From: an uncultured Collinsella sp.
GTDB lineage: Bacteria; Actinomycetota; Coriobacteriia; Coriobacteriales; Coriobacteriaceae
Length of the DNA stretch: 38,841 bases
Assembly: GCA_902494555.1 (NCBI GenBank)
Contig: CABUTR010000017.1
Coordinates: 1-38,841, forward strand
Reading direction: 5' to 3'
The translations under genes were made by a program, and so were the position numbers. Below, piece by piece: positions 21,522 through 31,159 of this stretch (positions within the stretch are counted from its first letter, which is position 1; the number at the start of each line of letters is the position of its first letter). Under the pieces are notes generated by a model. It was not told where the DNA came from. It searched no databases and worked only from the letters and a program-made list of their open reading frames with translations.

Positions 21522-23468
21522 TTAGTTTTCGGATTGCTTTGCCGCCGCCTCGGCGCGCTCGGCATTCCATGCAACGAGCGCCTCGTGGACCGCCTTGGCA
21601 ACATCGGCAGGTATGCCGCGAACTTCCGCGATCTCTTGCTCGCTCGCCGCGCGCAAACGCTTCATCGAGCCAAAATGGCGCATAAGGGCACGTTTTCTGG
21701 TGGGTCCCACGCCTGGAACGTCATCGAGTACCGAAACCGTCATGGCCTTGTCGCGCAATTCGCGATGGAACGTGATGGCAAAACGGTGCGATTCATCGCG
21801 CACCTGTTTAATTAGATAGAGCGACGCGGACCCGGTCGGCAGCACGACGGGAGTCTCGTCCCAAGGCACGAAAACCTCCTCATCGGCCTTTGCCAAGCCA
21901 CAAACTGGTATATCGAGCCCAAGAGCCTCAAGTTGCTTGATCGCAGCGGTCAATTGCGGCTTACCGCCATCGACAACGAGCAAATCGGGGCGCGAGCCAA
22001 AGCGCTCGTCAGCCATGCGCTCGGGAGCATAGCGTCGTCCCAAAACCTCGGACATCGACACGAAGTCGTTTGCCTCGTCCAATTCGGCCTGAATTTTAAA
22101 ACGACGGTACTGGCTCTTGTCGGCGCGTCCGTTGGTAAATACCACCATCGAAGCGACCGTAAAGGTGCCATGCAGTGTAGAGATATCGAAGCACTCGATA
22201 CGCAACGGCGGCGATGGCAGCGCCAACGCACTTTCGAGCTCCAAGAGTGCCCGATTGGTGCGGTCGTCAGCGTACCCCGTTCGCATCATGTAGCGCATGA
22301 GGGCATGGCGCGCATTTTTGGATGCCATATCGAGCAGACGATGCTTTTCGCCACGCTGCGGCCTATGGAGATGGCAGGAACGCTCACGCTTGCCCGCAAG
22401 CCACTCCCCCAGCGTCTCCGCATCCTCAAGCTCGACAGAGAGGTTTATCTCAGCTGGAATATCAGCCGTCTCGTCGTAATAGCGCTTAAGAAAGCCCGAC
22501 TGGAGCTCTTCCTCGTCAACATCAAGACCCTTGTCAAGAATGAACTCGCAGGTGCGAACTGTTCGGCCCTCGCGAACGACGAAGACGCAAGCGGCGGAGA
22601 TGGTCTCCTCGCGATAGAAACCGATAACATCGATATCGACACTGGAGGGAAAAACGACTTGCTGACGGTCGTCCAGACCCCTGATGACCTCCAAACGACG
22701 TTTGACGCGGGCGGCGCGCTCAAAATCGAGCGCCTCGGCGGCCTCCGTCATCTCGGATGTCAGCTCGTCGACGACGTCCTTGCGATGGCCCGACAAAAAA
22801 CGTTCGACACGTTTGACGTTCTTGGCATAGTCTGCCGGGGAAATCGCGCCGACACACGCACCCGGGCCGCGCCCGACATGATAGTCGAAGCAGGGGCGCC
22901 CGTTTTGCGCGCAAATCATATTGACGATGTCTTCCTCGCCCTTGTGGGACTCGACGATACGGCGACAACGACGCCACTCCGCACAGGATGCGGAGCAGAT
23001 GGGGATAACCTTGCGCAGCGTATCTATCGTCTCACGTGCCGCACGGCTATCGGTATAGGGTCCAAAATAGCGCGTTCCCGGCTTATGACGCTCACGCGTG
23101 TATTTGATAGCGGGATACAGGTCGCCCTTTGTAATGGCGATAAAGGGGTAGCTCTTGTCATCCTTGAGGTCGACGTTAAAGTACGGATGGTACTGACCAA
23201 TCAAATTGCGCTCGAGCACCAACGCCTCATGCTCGGTCTCCACCACGATATAGTCAAAGCTCGCCACCAGCTGCATCATCAGCGGAATCTTCTGGCGCTC
23301 GTCCTGCAGCGTCACGTACTGACGCATACGGGCGCGCAGGTTTTTCGCCTTGCCCACGTAGATGACATCGCCCTTGGCGTCTTTCCAAAGGTAGCAGCCG
23401 GGCTGCGTGGGAACGCGCGAAACCTGCTCGGCAAGCGTTGGAATGTTGTCGTGACCGGCCACGCGCAC
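21522..23468 (-). CDS. uvrC: UvrABC excision nuclease subunit C
   Basis: A 648-residue repair nuclease that makes both incisions around a lesion bound by UvrB. It has the GIY-YIG domain (QPGCYLWKDAKGDVIYVGKA, about residues 22-41), a UVR motif that binds UvrB (SEMTEAAEALDFERAARVKR, about 210-230), an RNase-H-like domain (IECFDISTLHG) and tandem helix-hairpin-helix motifs (VPGVGPTRKRALM). A GTG start abuts the murJ stop directly; a second GTG two codons in is also possible. The length is normal. It is probably cotranscribed with ybaK-murJ. uvrA and uvrB are both elsewhere in this window. Confidence 0.96.
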   Translation of the reverse strand: MRVAGHDNIPTLAEQVSRVPTQPGCYLWKDAKGDVIYVGKAKNLRARMRQYVTLQDERQKIPLMMQLVASFDYIVVETEHEALVLERNLIGQYHPYFNVDLKDDKSYPFIAITKGDLYPAIKYTRERHKPGTRYFGPYTDSRAARETIDTLRKVIPICSASCAEWRRCRRIVESHKGEEDIVNMICAQNGRPCFDYHVGRGPGACVGAISPADYAKNVKRVERFLSGHRKDVVDELTSEMTEAAEALDFERAARVKRRLEVIRGLDDRQQVVFPSSVDIDVIGFYREETISAACVFVVREGRTVRTCEFILDKGLDVDEEELQSGFLKRYYDETADIPAEINLSVELEDAETLGEWLAGKRERSCHLHRPQRGEKHRLLDMASKNARHALMRYMMRTGYADDRTNRALLELESALALPSPPLRIECFDISTLHGTFTVASMVVFTNGRADKSQYRRFKIQAELDEANDFVSMSEVLGRRYAPERMADERFGSRPDLLVVDGGKPQLTAAIKQLEALGLDIPVCGLAKADEEVFVPWDETPVVLPTGSASLYLIKQVRDESHRFAITFHRELRDKAMTVSVLDDVPGVGPTRKRALMRHFGSMKRLRAASEQEIAEVRGIPADVAKAVHEALVAWNAERAEAAAKQSEN

Positions 23469-25151
23469 CTACTTGCGACGAATCAGCGCCGAGACCTCGG
23501 GCATCTTAAGGACGACGGCAAGGCCAAAGGTAACAGCAAGCGAGACGACACCCGCAACGCAAACGTAGCCAAGAGTAATCAGAATCGAGCCGCCAAGTGC
23601 CCCGACAAAGTGCTCAAGCGCCCACATGACGCCGGCGCCTGCGGCAGCACCCAGGCCACCGAGCAAAAGGCCAAAGAAACCGCCATGCAGGATAGATTTA
23701 ACCTGAAGACCACGCAGGCGACGACGCAGCCACCACAGCGAACAACCGACCAAGATCACGTAGTCGACGACATACGAAAGTGCGATTGCCGGCATACCGA
23801 AGCCCAGTACAACGCCAAACAGCAGAACTGAGCCGGCCTGGCCGATGGCAGAATACAGGCAATAGCGGCTATAGGGCTTCATGTCGAGCAAGGCAGAGAA
23901 GCTCTTCTGCATCAACACGACCACGCCGTAGAGCGGCAGCGAGAACGCCAGGTAGACAAGGAACTCGGACACCAGCGCCACGCCGGACTCATCAAACTTG
24001 CCGGCACAGTAAATCATGTTGAGCGGACGCGCGAAGACAATCAGGTACAGCGCGAACGGAATCAGGAAGAACAGCATCTGGGCGACGCCACGCGAAACGC
24101 CCGTGCGAACGCTGTCGTAATCCTTCTCCTGTGCGTCGTGAGAGAGCTCGGTATAGAGCGCCGTCGAAAGCGAGGCGGCAATCAGCGCGTAGGGCAGCGT
24201 GTACCACAGGCGCGCATAGGCGATGACGGAAGGACCAGTCTCGGGCTGGACCACCAGCGCGGCAGCGTTGGTGATAGAAGTCGAGACAAACATGCACACC
24301 GTGGCGAGCAGCGTCGGGATACCGAGCGCAATCGTCTGGCGCAGTGCGGGGTCCTTAAAGTCGATATGGATATGGGGATGCACGCCGTGCTTGCCAAGCG
24401 CGGGGATCTGACATGCCATCTGAACAAAGACACCGAGGGTCGTACCGGCCGCAATCAAGATGATGCCGGCACGTTCGCCAAACTGTGCGGACACGGGCGC
24501 AAAGCCCATAAAGCTCGCAATGACGATCACATTGTTGAGGACCGGGGCAAACGTCGACCAGAAGTAGTCGCGGTGTGCGTTGAGGACGCCCGAAAACACC
24601 GAGCCCAAACCATAAAACAGAATCTGGATGGCAAAGAAACGGAACATGAACGCAGCGGTATACATGCTGCCGCCGTCACCCGAAAGGAACGATTGCGTCC
24701 AGATAAAGCCCGGGGCGAACACGGTCCCCAGCAACGAAATGCCACCCAGCACCAATAGCAGAATACCGAGCAGGTTGCCCACGTACTCGTTAGAGGCCTC
24801 GCGACCCTGCTCACGCCTCACGCCCATGTACACGGGCAAAAACGCCGTCACGAGCATGCCGCCCATCACGAGTTCGTAGAGCATATTGGGCAGGTTGTTG
24901 GCGACCTGATAGGAAGACGAGAGCAGCGACATGCCGATAGCGGCCGCCATTGCCCACGTGCGGATAAAACCGGTGACGCGAGACACGATGGTCAGGATGG
25001 TCATAAGCCCGGCGGAACGACCAACCGTGGAGTAGTCCGAAGAGCCCATGTCGTCAGTGTCATCTCGCGACGAAGAAGCTTCGGATGAGGGTGTCTGAGG
25101 CGCAGATTCTTCTGCAAAATGAGCTCCGCGCTTCAATTCTTCCTGCGGCAT
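23469..25151 (-). CDS. murJ: Lipid II flippase MurJ
   Basis: A 560-residue multispanning membrane protein of the MviN/MurJ family, which flips the peptidoglycan precursor lipid II across the membrane. A polar N-terminal tail of about 45 residues, rich in Ser and Asp, precedes the first helix. The signature STVGRSAGLMTILTIVSRVT followed by GFIR is present. Further landmarks are NLPNMLYELVMGGMLVTAFL and LSTALYTELSHDAQEKD. About 14 hydrophobic segments can be traced. It starts three bases after the ybaK stop and ends directly against the uvrC start, so ybaK-murJ-uvrC look cotranscribed. It has no cytoplasmic kinase-like extension of the kind found in mycobacterial MurJ. Confidence 0.93.
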   Translation of the reverse strand: MPQEELKRGAHFAEESAPQTPSSEASSSRDDTDDMGSSDYSTVGRSAGLMTILTIVSRVTGFIRTWAMAAAIGMSLLSSSYQVANNLPNMLYELVMGGMLVTAFLPVYMGVRREQGREASNEYVGNLLGILLLVLGGISLLGTVFAPGFIWTQSFLSGDGGSMYTAAFMFRFFAIQILFYGLGSVFSGVLNAHRDYFWSTFAPVLNNVIVIASFMGFAPVSAQFGERAGIILIAAGTTLGVFVQMACQIPALGKHGVHPHIHIDFKDPALRQTIALGIPTLLATVCMFVSTSITNAAALVVQPETGPSVIAYARLWYTLPYALIAASLSTALYTELSHDAQEKDYDSVRTGVSRGVAQMLFFLIPFALYLIVFARPLNMIYCAGKFDESGVALVSEFLVYLAFSLPLYGVVVLMQKSFSALLDMKPYSRYCLYSAIGQAGSVLLFGVVLGFGMPAIALSYVVDYVILVGCSLWWLRRRLRGLQVKSILHGGFFGLLLGGLGAAAGAGVMWALEHFVGALGGSILITLGYVCVAGVVSLAVTFGLAVVLKMPEVSALIRRK

Positions 25152-25154
25152 CGC

Positions 25155-25655
25155 TCAGTCCTCTCTCGTAATCGCGGCAACTGTCGCCCCGCAAAATGCA
25201 ATTAAATCATCAGGTGCAAGCTCGAGCTGATAACCACGCTTGCCTCCCGAAATAAAAATGGTATCCCAAAGGACACATGTCTCATCAATGAGCGTCCGGT
25301 AGCGTTTTTTCATACCGACCGGACTGCAGCCGCCGCGAACGTAGCCAGTCGCCGCAAGCAAATCCTTCACATGCATCATGGCCAAGGACTTCTCCCCCGC
25401 GGCACGCGCGGCGGACTTTAGATCGAGCTCGTCGGCAACAGGGATGCAGCACACGACGTGGTCGTTGGACGGCGTCACGCAGACCAAGGTCTTAAATCCT
25501 TGACCGGGCTCCTCGCCAAGCTGCTCCGAAATCGCGACCCCCAGGCCCGCCGACTCATCACCATCGTCTTCGTACGTATGTAGAACATAGGAAATGCCGG
25601 CGCTTTCCAGCTCGCGCATCGCATTGGTTTTTGGCGTCTTTACAGCCTTTGCCAT
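25155..25655 (-). CDS. ybaK: YbaK/EbsC-family Cys-tRNA(Pro) deacylase
   Basis: A 166-residue protein of the YbaK family, which hydrolyses mischarged Cys-tRNA(Pro). The start MAKAVKTPKTNAM follows GAAAGGA; a longer frame upstream lacks a site. Recognisable stretches are FKTLVCVTPSNDHVVCCIPV, DLKSAARAAGEKSLAM, and GYVRGGCSPVGMKK, the family's substrate-pocket motif. The length is typical (150-165). murJ follows after three bases. Exact tRNA specificity among YbaK and relatives cannot be read from sequence alone. Confidence 0.92.
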   Translation of the reverse strand: MAKAVKTPKTNAMRELESAGISYVLHTYEDDGDESAGLGVAISEQLGEEPGQGFKTLVCVTPSNDHVVCCIPVADELDLKSAARAAGEKSLAMMHVKDLLAATGYVRGGCSPVGMKKRYRTLIDETCVLWDTIFISGGKRGYQLELAPDDLIAFCGATVAAITRED

Positions 25656-25736
25656 GGCATATCCTTTCCCTCGCATTCGGACGCAAGGATTAAGTATATG
25701 TCCAATTCGGCTGCATACGTCACTTCGACACAGCAA

Positions 25737-25767
25737 GCGCCATCGAATCACAAGGAGTCGATGGCGC
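25737..25767 (-). terminator. Stem-loop after uvrA (possible terminator)
   Basis: A perfect 10-bp inverted repeat (GCGCCATCGA, 11-base loop) lies 20 bases past the end of uvrA's upstream neighbour ybaK leader region and on the far side of uvrA it would be in the ybaK leader: it sits between the uvrA stop (25788) and the ybaK start (25655). The minus-strand tail TTGCTGTG is a poor U-tract. It probably ends or stabilises the uvrA transcript. Confidence 0.5.
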
Positions 25768-25787
25768 CCATAAACTGAATCGCCTAT

Positions 25788-28667
25788 TTATTGAGCATCA
25801 AGTTGAGCCTGACGCTCCCGGTCACGCCTGAGCAACGGCGCCAAAAACTTGCCCGTATAACTCTGCGGACAGTCCGCAACCTGCTCCGGTGTGCCCGAAA
25901 CCACGACGGTTCCGCCGCCGTTACCGCCCTCGGGGCCCATATCGATCAGGCGGTCGGCAACCTTGATGACATCAAGGTTGTGTTCAATCACCAGCACCGT
26001 GTTGCCCGCATCGACCAAGCGCTGCAGCACATCGAGCAGCTGGCGGACGTCCTCAAAATGAAGGCCGGTCGTCGGCTCGTCCAAAATATAGAACGTCTTG
26101 CCCGTCTGGCGTCGATGAAGTTCCTTGGCGAGCTTCACACGCTGCGCCTCGCCGCCCGAGAGCGTCGTGGCGGGCTGGCCCAGGCTCACGTAGCCCAAGC
26201 CTACATCGTACAGCGTCTGGAGCTTGCGCTTAATCTGCGGGATATTCCCAAAGAAGGCCAGCGCCTCGGTGACGCTCATGTCGAGCACGTCAGAGATGGT
26301 CTTACCACGGTAGGTGACCTCAAGCGTCTCGCGGTTATAGCGTTTGCCGCCGCAGACCTCACAGGGGACATAGATATCGGGAAGGAAGTGCATCTCGATC
26401 TTAATTTGTCCGTCGCCCTTGCATGCTTCGCAGCGACCGCCGCTCACGTTAAAGGAGAAACGTCCCGGCGAGTAGCCGCGCGCCTTCGACTCCGGCGTAC
26501 TCGCAAACAGCGCGCGAAGATCATCCCACAGACCAATGTACGTAGCAGGGTTGGAACGCGGCGTGCGGCCAATCGGCGACTGGTCGATGTCGATCACCTT
26601 ATCGATGCACTCGATACCCTCGAGCTTTTTGTACGGGCCCACAGGACGCGTCGAACGGTGAATGGCATTCGTAAGCGCAGGCGCAATGGTGTCGGTAACC
26701 AGGGAGCTCTTGCCCGATCCCGACACGCCGGTAACAACCGTAAGCGTACCAAACTCGATCTTGGCGGTAACGTTTTTGAGGTTGTTGGCGCAGGCGCCCG
26801 TGATCTTAAGGCAGCCGCGACCGGGCTTGCGGCGTTCATCGGGAACCCGAATCATTCGCTTGCCGGTCAGGTAGGCACCCGTCATCGAATCGGGGCACGC
26901 CATGACATCGGCAGGCGTTCCCGCGGCGACCACGTGTCCGCCGTTCACGCCCGCACCGGGGCCCATGTCGATCACATAGTCGGCAGCACGAATCGTATCC
27001 TCATCATGCTCGACGACGATGACGGTATTGCCGATATCGCGTAGGCGCTCAAGCGTCTTGATCAGGCGCTCGTTATCGCGCTGATGGAGGCCGATCGACG
27101 GCTCGTCCAAAATGTACAGCACACCCATGAGGCCGGCGCCGATCTGCGTTGCCAGGCGAATGCGCTGGGCCTCGCCTCCGGAAAGCGTCGCCGAGGCACG
27201 GTCGAGGGTCAGATAGTCGAGTCCGACATCGACCAGAAAGCGCAGGCGCTCCAGGATTTCCTTGACGATACGGCCGCCGATAAACTGTTGGCGCTCGGTG
27301 AGTTCCAGGCCCTCAAAAAACTCGAGCGACTCGCGGCACGATAGGCAGCAGACCTCGTAAATGGACTTACCGCCTACGGTAACGGCGAGCATCTCGGGGC
27401 GCAGACGAGCACCATGGCAACTCGAGCACGGCTCCTCGCGGATGTACTTCTCCAAGCGCGCCTTGGTGTTCTCATTCGTCGTCTCGGTATAGCGCTCGTA
27501 CAGGATATTGCGCACGCCCGAGAACTTGGTGTCCCACTGGCTGCGGCGCCCATCGAGCTTTTGATAGTCGACCGAAATCTTCTGGTCGCCCATGCCGTCT
27601 AAAAACGCGCGACGCACCCGCGGAGGCAGATCCTCCCACGGCGTATCGACGCTCACCTTGAAGTGCTTACAAACCGCAGCGAAAATCTGCGGATAGTAGT
27701 TAGAGTTGCCAAACAGGCTGCCAAAGACCCCGTCGGCGATCGACTTCGAGGGGTCTTCGATTAGGGCCTCGGCATCGACCGTCTTCTTAAAACCCAGGCC
27801 ATCGCACTCGGGGCACGCGCCATAGGGCGCGTTGAACGAGAAATCGCGCGGCTGCAGGTCATCGATGGAGTGTCCATGCTCCGGGCACGCTAACGCCAGC
27901 GAATACTCCAGCAACTCGCCTTCGGTCCCCTCGGGAGCGTCGCGGTCGGGCAGCAAGTATACGTTCACATTGCCGTGCGCCAGCGCAGTCGCCTGTTCAA
28001 CGGACTCAGCAATACGGCCCAGCGAGTTCTCGCGAATCACGATGCGGTCGACCACAACCTCGATATCGTGCTTGAATTTCTTATCCAAATCGATAGGGTC
28101 ATCAAGCGAGCGAACCTCGCCGTCGACACGCACGCGGCTAAAGCCCTCGGCGCGAAGGTCCTCAAACAGTTTGGTGTACTCGCCTTTTCGCCCGCGTACC
28201 ACCGGTGCCAGCACAAACGCACGACGACCCTCTCCCGCCGCCAGGACCTTATCGGCGACCTGGTCGGTGGTTTGGCGCTCGATAACCCGACCGCACTCGG
28301 GGCAGTGCGGCGTACCGACGCGAGCAAACAGCAGTCGCAGGTAGTCATAAATCTCGGTTACGGTGCCCACCGTCGAGCGCGGGTTCTTGGATGTCGTCTT
28401 TTGATCAATTGAGACAGCCGGCGAAAGGCCGTCGATTGAATCCAAGTCGGGTTTGTCCATCTGGCCCAAGAACTGGCGCGCATAACTCGAAAGGCTCTCG
28501 ACGTATCGACGCTGGCCCTCGGCATAGATAGTGTCGAATGCCAGCGAACTCTTGCCCGAGCCAGAAAGACCGGTAATGACCACGAGTTGGTCACGCGGAA
28601 TGGAAACATCGATATCCCGGAGGTTATGCTCACGAGCGCCGCGAATAACGATAGAAGAATCAGACAT
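25788..28667 (-). CDS. uvrA: UvrABC excision nuclease subunit A
   Basis: A 959-residue damage-recognition ATPase with two ABC modules. The start MSDSSIVIRGAREHNLRDID follows CAAGGAG; the 22-codon extension upstream is leader. It has Walker A GLSGSGKSS (33-41) in the first module and GVSGSGKSS in the second, signatures LSGGEAQRIRLA and LSGGEAQRVKLA, and zinc-binding Cys pairs (HCPECG, CPECDGLG, CSSCHG, CEACKGDG, CEVCGG). The C-terminus QAQLDAQ is ordinary. The gene stands alone, with a stem-loop after it and a divergent gene before it. A LexA-like box lies about 60 bases upstream of the start. Confidence 0.97.
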   Translation of the reverse strand: MSDSSIVIRGAREHNLRDIDVSIPRDQLVVITGLSGSGKSSLAFDTIYAEGQRRYVESLSSYARQFLGQMDKPDLDSIDGLSPAVSIDQKTTSKNPRSTVGTVTEIYDYLRLLFARVGTPHCPECGRVIERQTTDQVADKVLAAGEGRRAFVLAPVVRGRKGEYTKLFEDLRAEGFSRVRVDGEVRSLDDPIDLDKKFKHDIEVVVDRIVIRENSLGRIAESVEQATALAHGNVNVYLLPDRDAPEGTEGELLEYSLALACPEHGHSIDDLQPRDFSFNAPYGACPECDGLGFKKTVDAEALIEDPSKSIADGVFGSLFGNSNYYPQIFAAVCKHFKVSVDTPWEDLPPRVRRAFLDGMGDQKISVDYQKLDGRRSQWDTKFSGVRNILYERYTETTNENTKARLEKYIREEPCSSCHGARLRPEMLAVTVGGKSIYEVCCLSCRESLEFFEGLELTERQQFIGGRIVKEILERLRFLVDVGLDYLTLDRASATLSGGEAQRIRLATQIGAGLMGVLYILDEPSIGLHQRDNERLIKTLERLRDIGNTVIVVEHDEDTIRAADYVIDMGPGAGVNGGHVVAAGTPADVMACPDSMTGAYLTGKRMIRVPDERRKPGRGCLKITGACANNLKNVTAKIEFGTLTVVTGVSGSGKSSLVTDTIAPALTNAIHRSTRPVGPYKKLEGIECIDKVIDIDQSPIGRTPRSNPATYIGLWDDLRALFASTPESKARGYSPGRFSFNVSGGRCEACKGDGQIKIEMHFLPDIYVPCEVCGGKRYNRETLEVTYRGKTISDVLDMSVTEALAFFGNIPQIKRKLQTLYDVGLGYVSLGQPATTLSGGEAQRVKLAKELHRRQTGKTFYILDEPTTGLHFEDVRQLLDVLQRLVDAGNTVLVIEHNLDVIKVADRLIDMGPEGGNGGGTVVVSGTPEQVADCPQSYTGKFLAPLLRRDRERQAQLDAQ

Positions 28668-28728
28668 GGAAGCTCCTTGCCTCCTATTGCATCGAATCAT
28701 ACTGCCGATGAGTTTAGCGCACTCGACG

Positions 28729-28742
28729 CGCACAGATGTTCG
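28729..28742. promoter_or_regulatory. Candidate SOS (LexA) box upstream of uvrA
   Basis: CGCACAGATGTTCG matches the Gram-positive LexA/DinR consensus CGAACATATGTTCG at 12 of 14 positions, with one perfect half-site. It lies in the uvrA / LTA-synthase-like divergent promoter region, 62 bases before the uvrA start. I see no equivalent upstream of uvrB or uvrC in the window. Confidence 0.4.
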
Positions 28743-28860
28743 TAATACAAGATTCGCAGACCTTTAGCTTTGCGTATCGGGCGCTTTGTTTCTCGAAATG
28801 CCGTGGAAAGGTTACAGTAATCTAATACTGAACTTAATTTGCTGTACCAGAGGAACGTCC

Positions 28861-31014
28861 ATGACCGAAGATATCCCCCTTGAAATCACTTCGAGCGACA
28901 TGGCCAATCTGCCCATATTCATCGCCGTCCTTATCGTGGCCGCCGTCGTCGTGCGCGTGTATTTTTCAATCAAACGCAACGAAAAGCCACCCATTGCCCG
29001 CGTCTTTTGGTGCGCGACGCTCCTCATCCCGCTCGGCGTGGTAGCTGCATGGGTTACGAATCAATTGCTCGTAAATGAGGGCAGCTCCCTATGGGTCCTT
29101 TCTTATTCGGCGCTCGGTGCTGCCGCCGTCATGCTTCTTGTCGAGCCCTTGGTTTCGGGACTTATCGACCAAACCGACCTTACGACGGGAACGGTTGCCT
29201 GTATTTGCCGTGACATCCTTGTCATCGCCGCTGTTTCAGCGCTCTCGTTCGTTTCACTCGAAATTGCCTGCAACGAAACGTTCTATCGCATTCCCGCCAA
29301 CTCATTCGGGTTTTCCGTCGGGCTGCTCGCGACGGTTCTGCTCTCCCTTTATTTGCTGGGACAGCGTCATGGAGGCGTCATGGCCCTCGTGCCCGTCGTC
29401 TGTTGCATCCTTGGCATTGCCGAGCACTTCGTCATAACGTTTAAAGGCGAAGCCATCCTGCCAAGCGATATCTTGGCCCTTGGCACCGCAATGGAAGTGA
29501 GCGAGGGATACGAGTTTACCTTTACCGCCGGAATCGTAACCTCTCTCGCCCTGCTGGAGATTTCCCTGGGGCTTCTTTCGCTCATCCGACCGCGAAAGCT
29601 CCGTACGCCCACCCATGTCTTCCCCGCTATCGCCGCTAACCTCTGTGCTTTTCTGCTAGTGACCGTTGTGGGGCTCTCAGGCTTTTCCAACATCGACTTG
29701 GAGCAGGCGCTGGATTTTGGATTTGACCGTTGGCAGCCCATCACCACGTATGCGTCTCAGGGTTTTATCACTTCGTTCACCGAAATGGTCAACGAGTTGC
29801 CCATTGAGAAGCCCAAAGACTATACGCCCGATGAGGCGCAGAGCATCGAGCAGGAGCTCGCCGCCGTCTACGACAGCACATATGGCTCGAGCGAACAGCG
29901 CGCGGCGGCCGTTGCCCAGTTCAATGAAATCAAGCCGACGATTGTTGCCGTCATGAACGAGAGTTTTAGCGACCTTTCGTGCTTTGAGCAGCTCCAGACG
30001 GCCGGGTACACCGGCCCCGCATTCTACAACTCGCTTCCCGACACACTTGTTCGCGGCACCATGCTCGCTTCGGTCGCCGGTGGCGGAACGGCGAACTCCG
30101 AATTCGAATTTTTGACCGGAGCGACAACGGCCTTTGTCGGATTAGGCAAAATCCCCTATCAGCTGTATCAGATGAATGGCGTCAACAGCCTGGCAAAGGA
30201 CCTTAAAGAGCTTGGGTATACCGCTACCGCTATGCACCCGCAAAACCCCGTCAACTACCATCGCGATAAAATCTATCAGCAGCTGGGCTTTGGAGACTTT
30301 CTTTCAATCGGCGATTTCGAAGGTGCGCCCTATTACCATGCCGGCGTATGCGACTACGCCACCTACGACAAGATACTCGACCTGCTTAGAACCGACGAAG
30401 CCCCGCAGTTCATCTTTGACGTCACGATGCAAAATCACGGCGGCTACGACTATGGCACCGTTCCCGCCGAAGAGCTGACAAACTATTGGGTCGAGGGAGC
30501 CAGTGAGGGTGCCAACAGCGCGCTCAACACCTATCTCACCTGCATCAACGCATCCGACCGGGACCTCGAGTACTTTATCAACGAGCTCCGCAATATCGGC
30601 AGACCGGTTGTTCTTGTCTTTTTTGGCGACCATCAGCCGAGCGCCGCAACGACTCTCAACGACGAGCTGTACCCTCAGGAAGATACGGCAAGCCACGCTT
30701 ACCGTATCTATCAGTCGACATATCTCGTCTGGGCTAACTATGAGATCGCCGGCAATACCGAGCTCAACGTCTACGACACCGTCGGGGCAAACGAGATTGC
30801 AGCCATTACCCTTAATAAGATCGGCGCCCCGCTCACCAATTACCAAAAGGCCCTGCTTGCGACAAGGTCAGATGTGCCCACCATCAATGTCGCCGGCTAT
30901 CTCGGTGCCGACGGGCTGCGCTACGACTTGGAATCGGAAGACAGCCCCTACGCCTCGACGATCGACAAGCTGCAGCGCATGCAATACCTCGAGTTCGCCA
31001 GCAAAGCTCAGTAA
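28861..31014 (+). CDS. LTA-synthase-family membrane phosphoglycerol transferase (sulfatase fold)
   Basis: A 717-residue membrane enzyme. The ATG after AGAGGAA gives MTEDIPLEITSSD; a longer frame upstream has no ribosome site. The N-terminal half has about eight hydrophobic segments (from residue 17 to about 275), more than the five of classical LtaS. The extracellular sulfatase-like domain (about 355-610) has Glu367 in MNESFSD, the probable catalytic Thr410 in GGGTANSEFEFLTG, HRDK, MQNHGGYD and Asp590-His591 in FFGDHQPS. Such enzymes transfer phosphoglycerol or similar groups to envelope polymers. It is divergent from uvrA and opens the plus-strand block. The exact acceptor is unknown. Confidence 0.85.
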   Translation: MTEDIPLEITSSDMANLPIFIAVLIVAAVVVRVYFSIKRNEKPPIARVFWCATLLIPLGVVAAWVTNQLLVNEGSSLWVLSYSALGAAAVMLLVEPLVSGLIDQTDLTTGTVACICRDILVIAAVSALSFVSLEIACNETFYRIPANSFGFSVGLLATVLLSLYLLGQRHGGVMALVPVVCCILGIAEHFVITFKGEAILPSDILALGTAMEVSEGYEFTFTAGIVTSLALLEISLGLLSLIRPRKLRTPTHVFPAIAANLCAFLLVTVVGLSGFSNIDLEQALDFGFDRWQPITTYASQGFITSFTEMVNELPIEKPKDYTPDEAQSIEQELAAVYDSTYGSSEQRAAAVAQFNEIKPTIVAVMNESFSDLSCFEQLQTAGYTGPAFYNSLPDTLVRGTMLASVAGGGTANSEFEFLTGATTAFVGLGKIPYQLYQMNGVNSLAKDLKELGYTATAMHPQNPVNYHRDKIYQQLGFGDFLSIGDFEGAPYYHAGVCDYATYDKILDLLRTDEAPQFIFDVTMQNHGGYDYGTVPAEELTNYWVEGASEGANSALNTYLTCINASDRDLEYFINELRNIGRPVVLVFFGDHQPSAATTLNDELYPQEDTASHAYRIYQSTYLVWANYEIAGNTELNVYDTVGANEIAAITLNKIGAPLTNYQKALLATRSDVPTINVAGYLGADGLRYDLESEDSPYASTIDKLQRMQYLEFASKAQ

Positions 31015-31074
31015 GCCCGCCCATTCACTTGGGCCCATCGTATTGCAAGCACGCTCGGCCCAAACGCATCGCAA

Positions 31075-31104
31075 ATGACTCCCGCTCGCAAACGAGGGTA
31101 CAAT
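31075..31104 (+). promoter_or_regulatory. Candidate promoter of the Mrp gene
   Basis: ATGACT (31075-31080) and TACAAT (31099-31104), 18 bases apart, match sigma-70 boxes at 4/6 and 5/6. The 145-base gap before the Mrp start has no clear terminator for the gene upstream. Confidence 0.42.
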
Positions 31105-31159
31105 GACGCTCGTGTCACATCGCGGGGCCCCGGCCCCAGCATATACAAAGGAGTCATAC

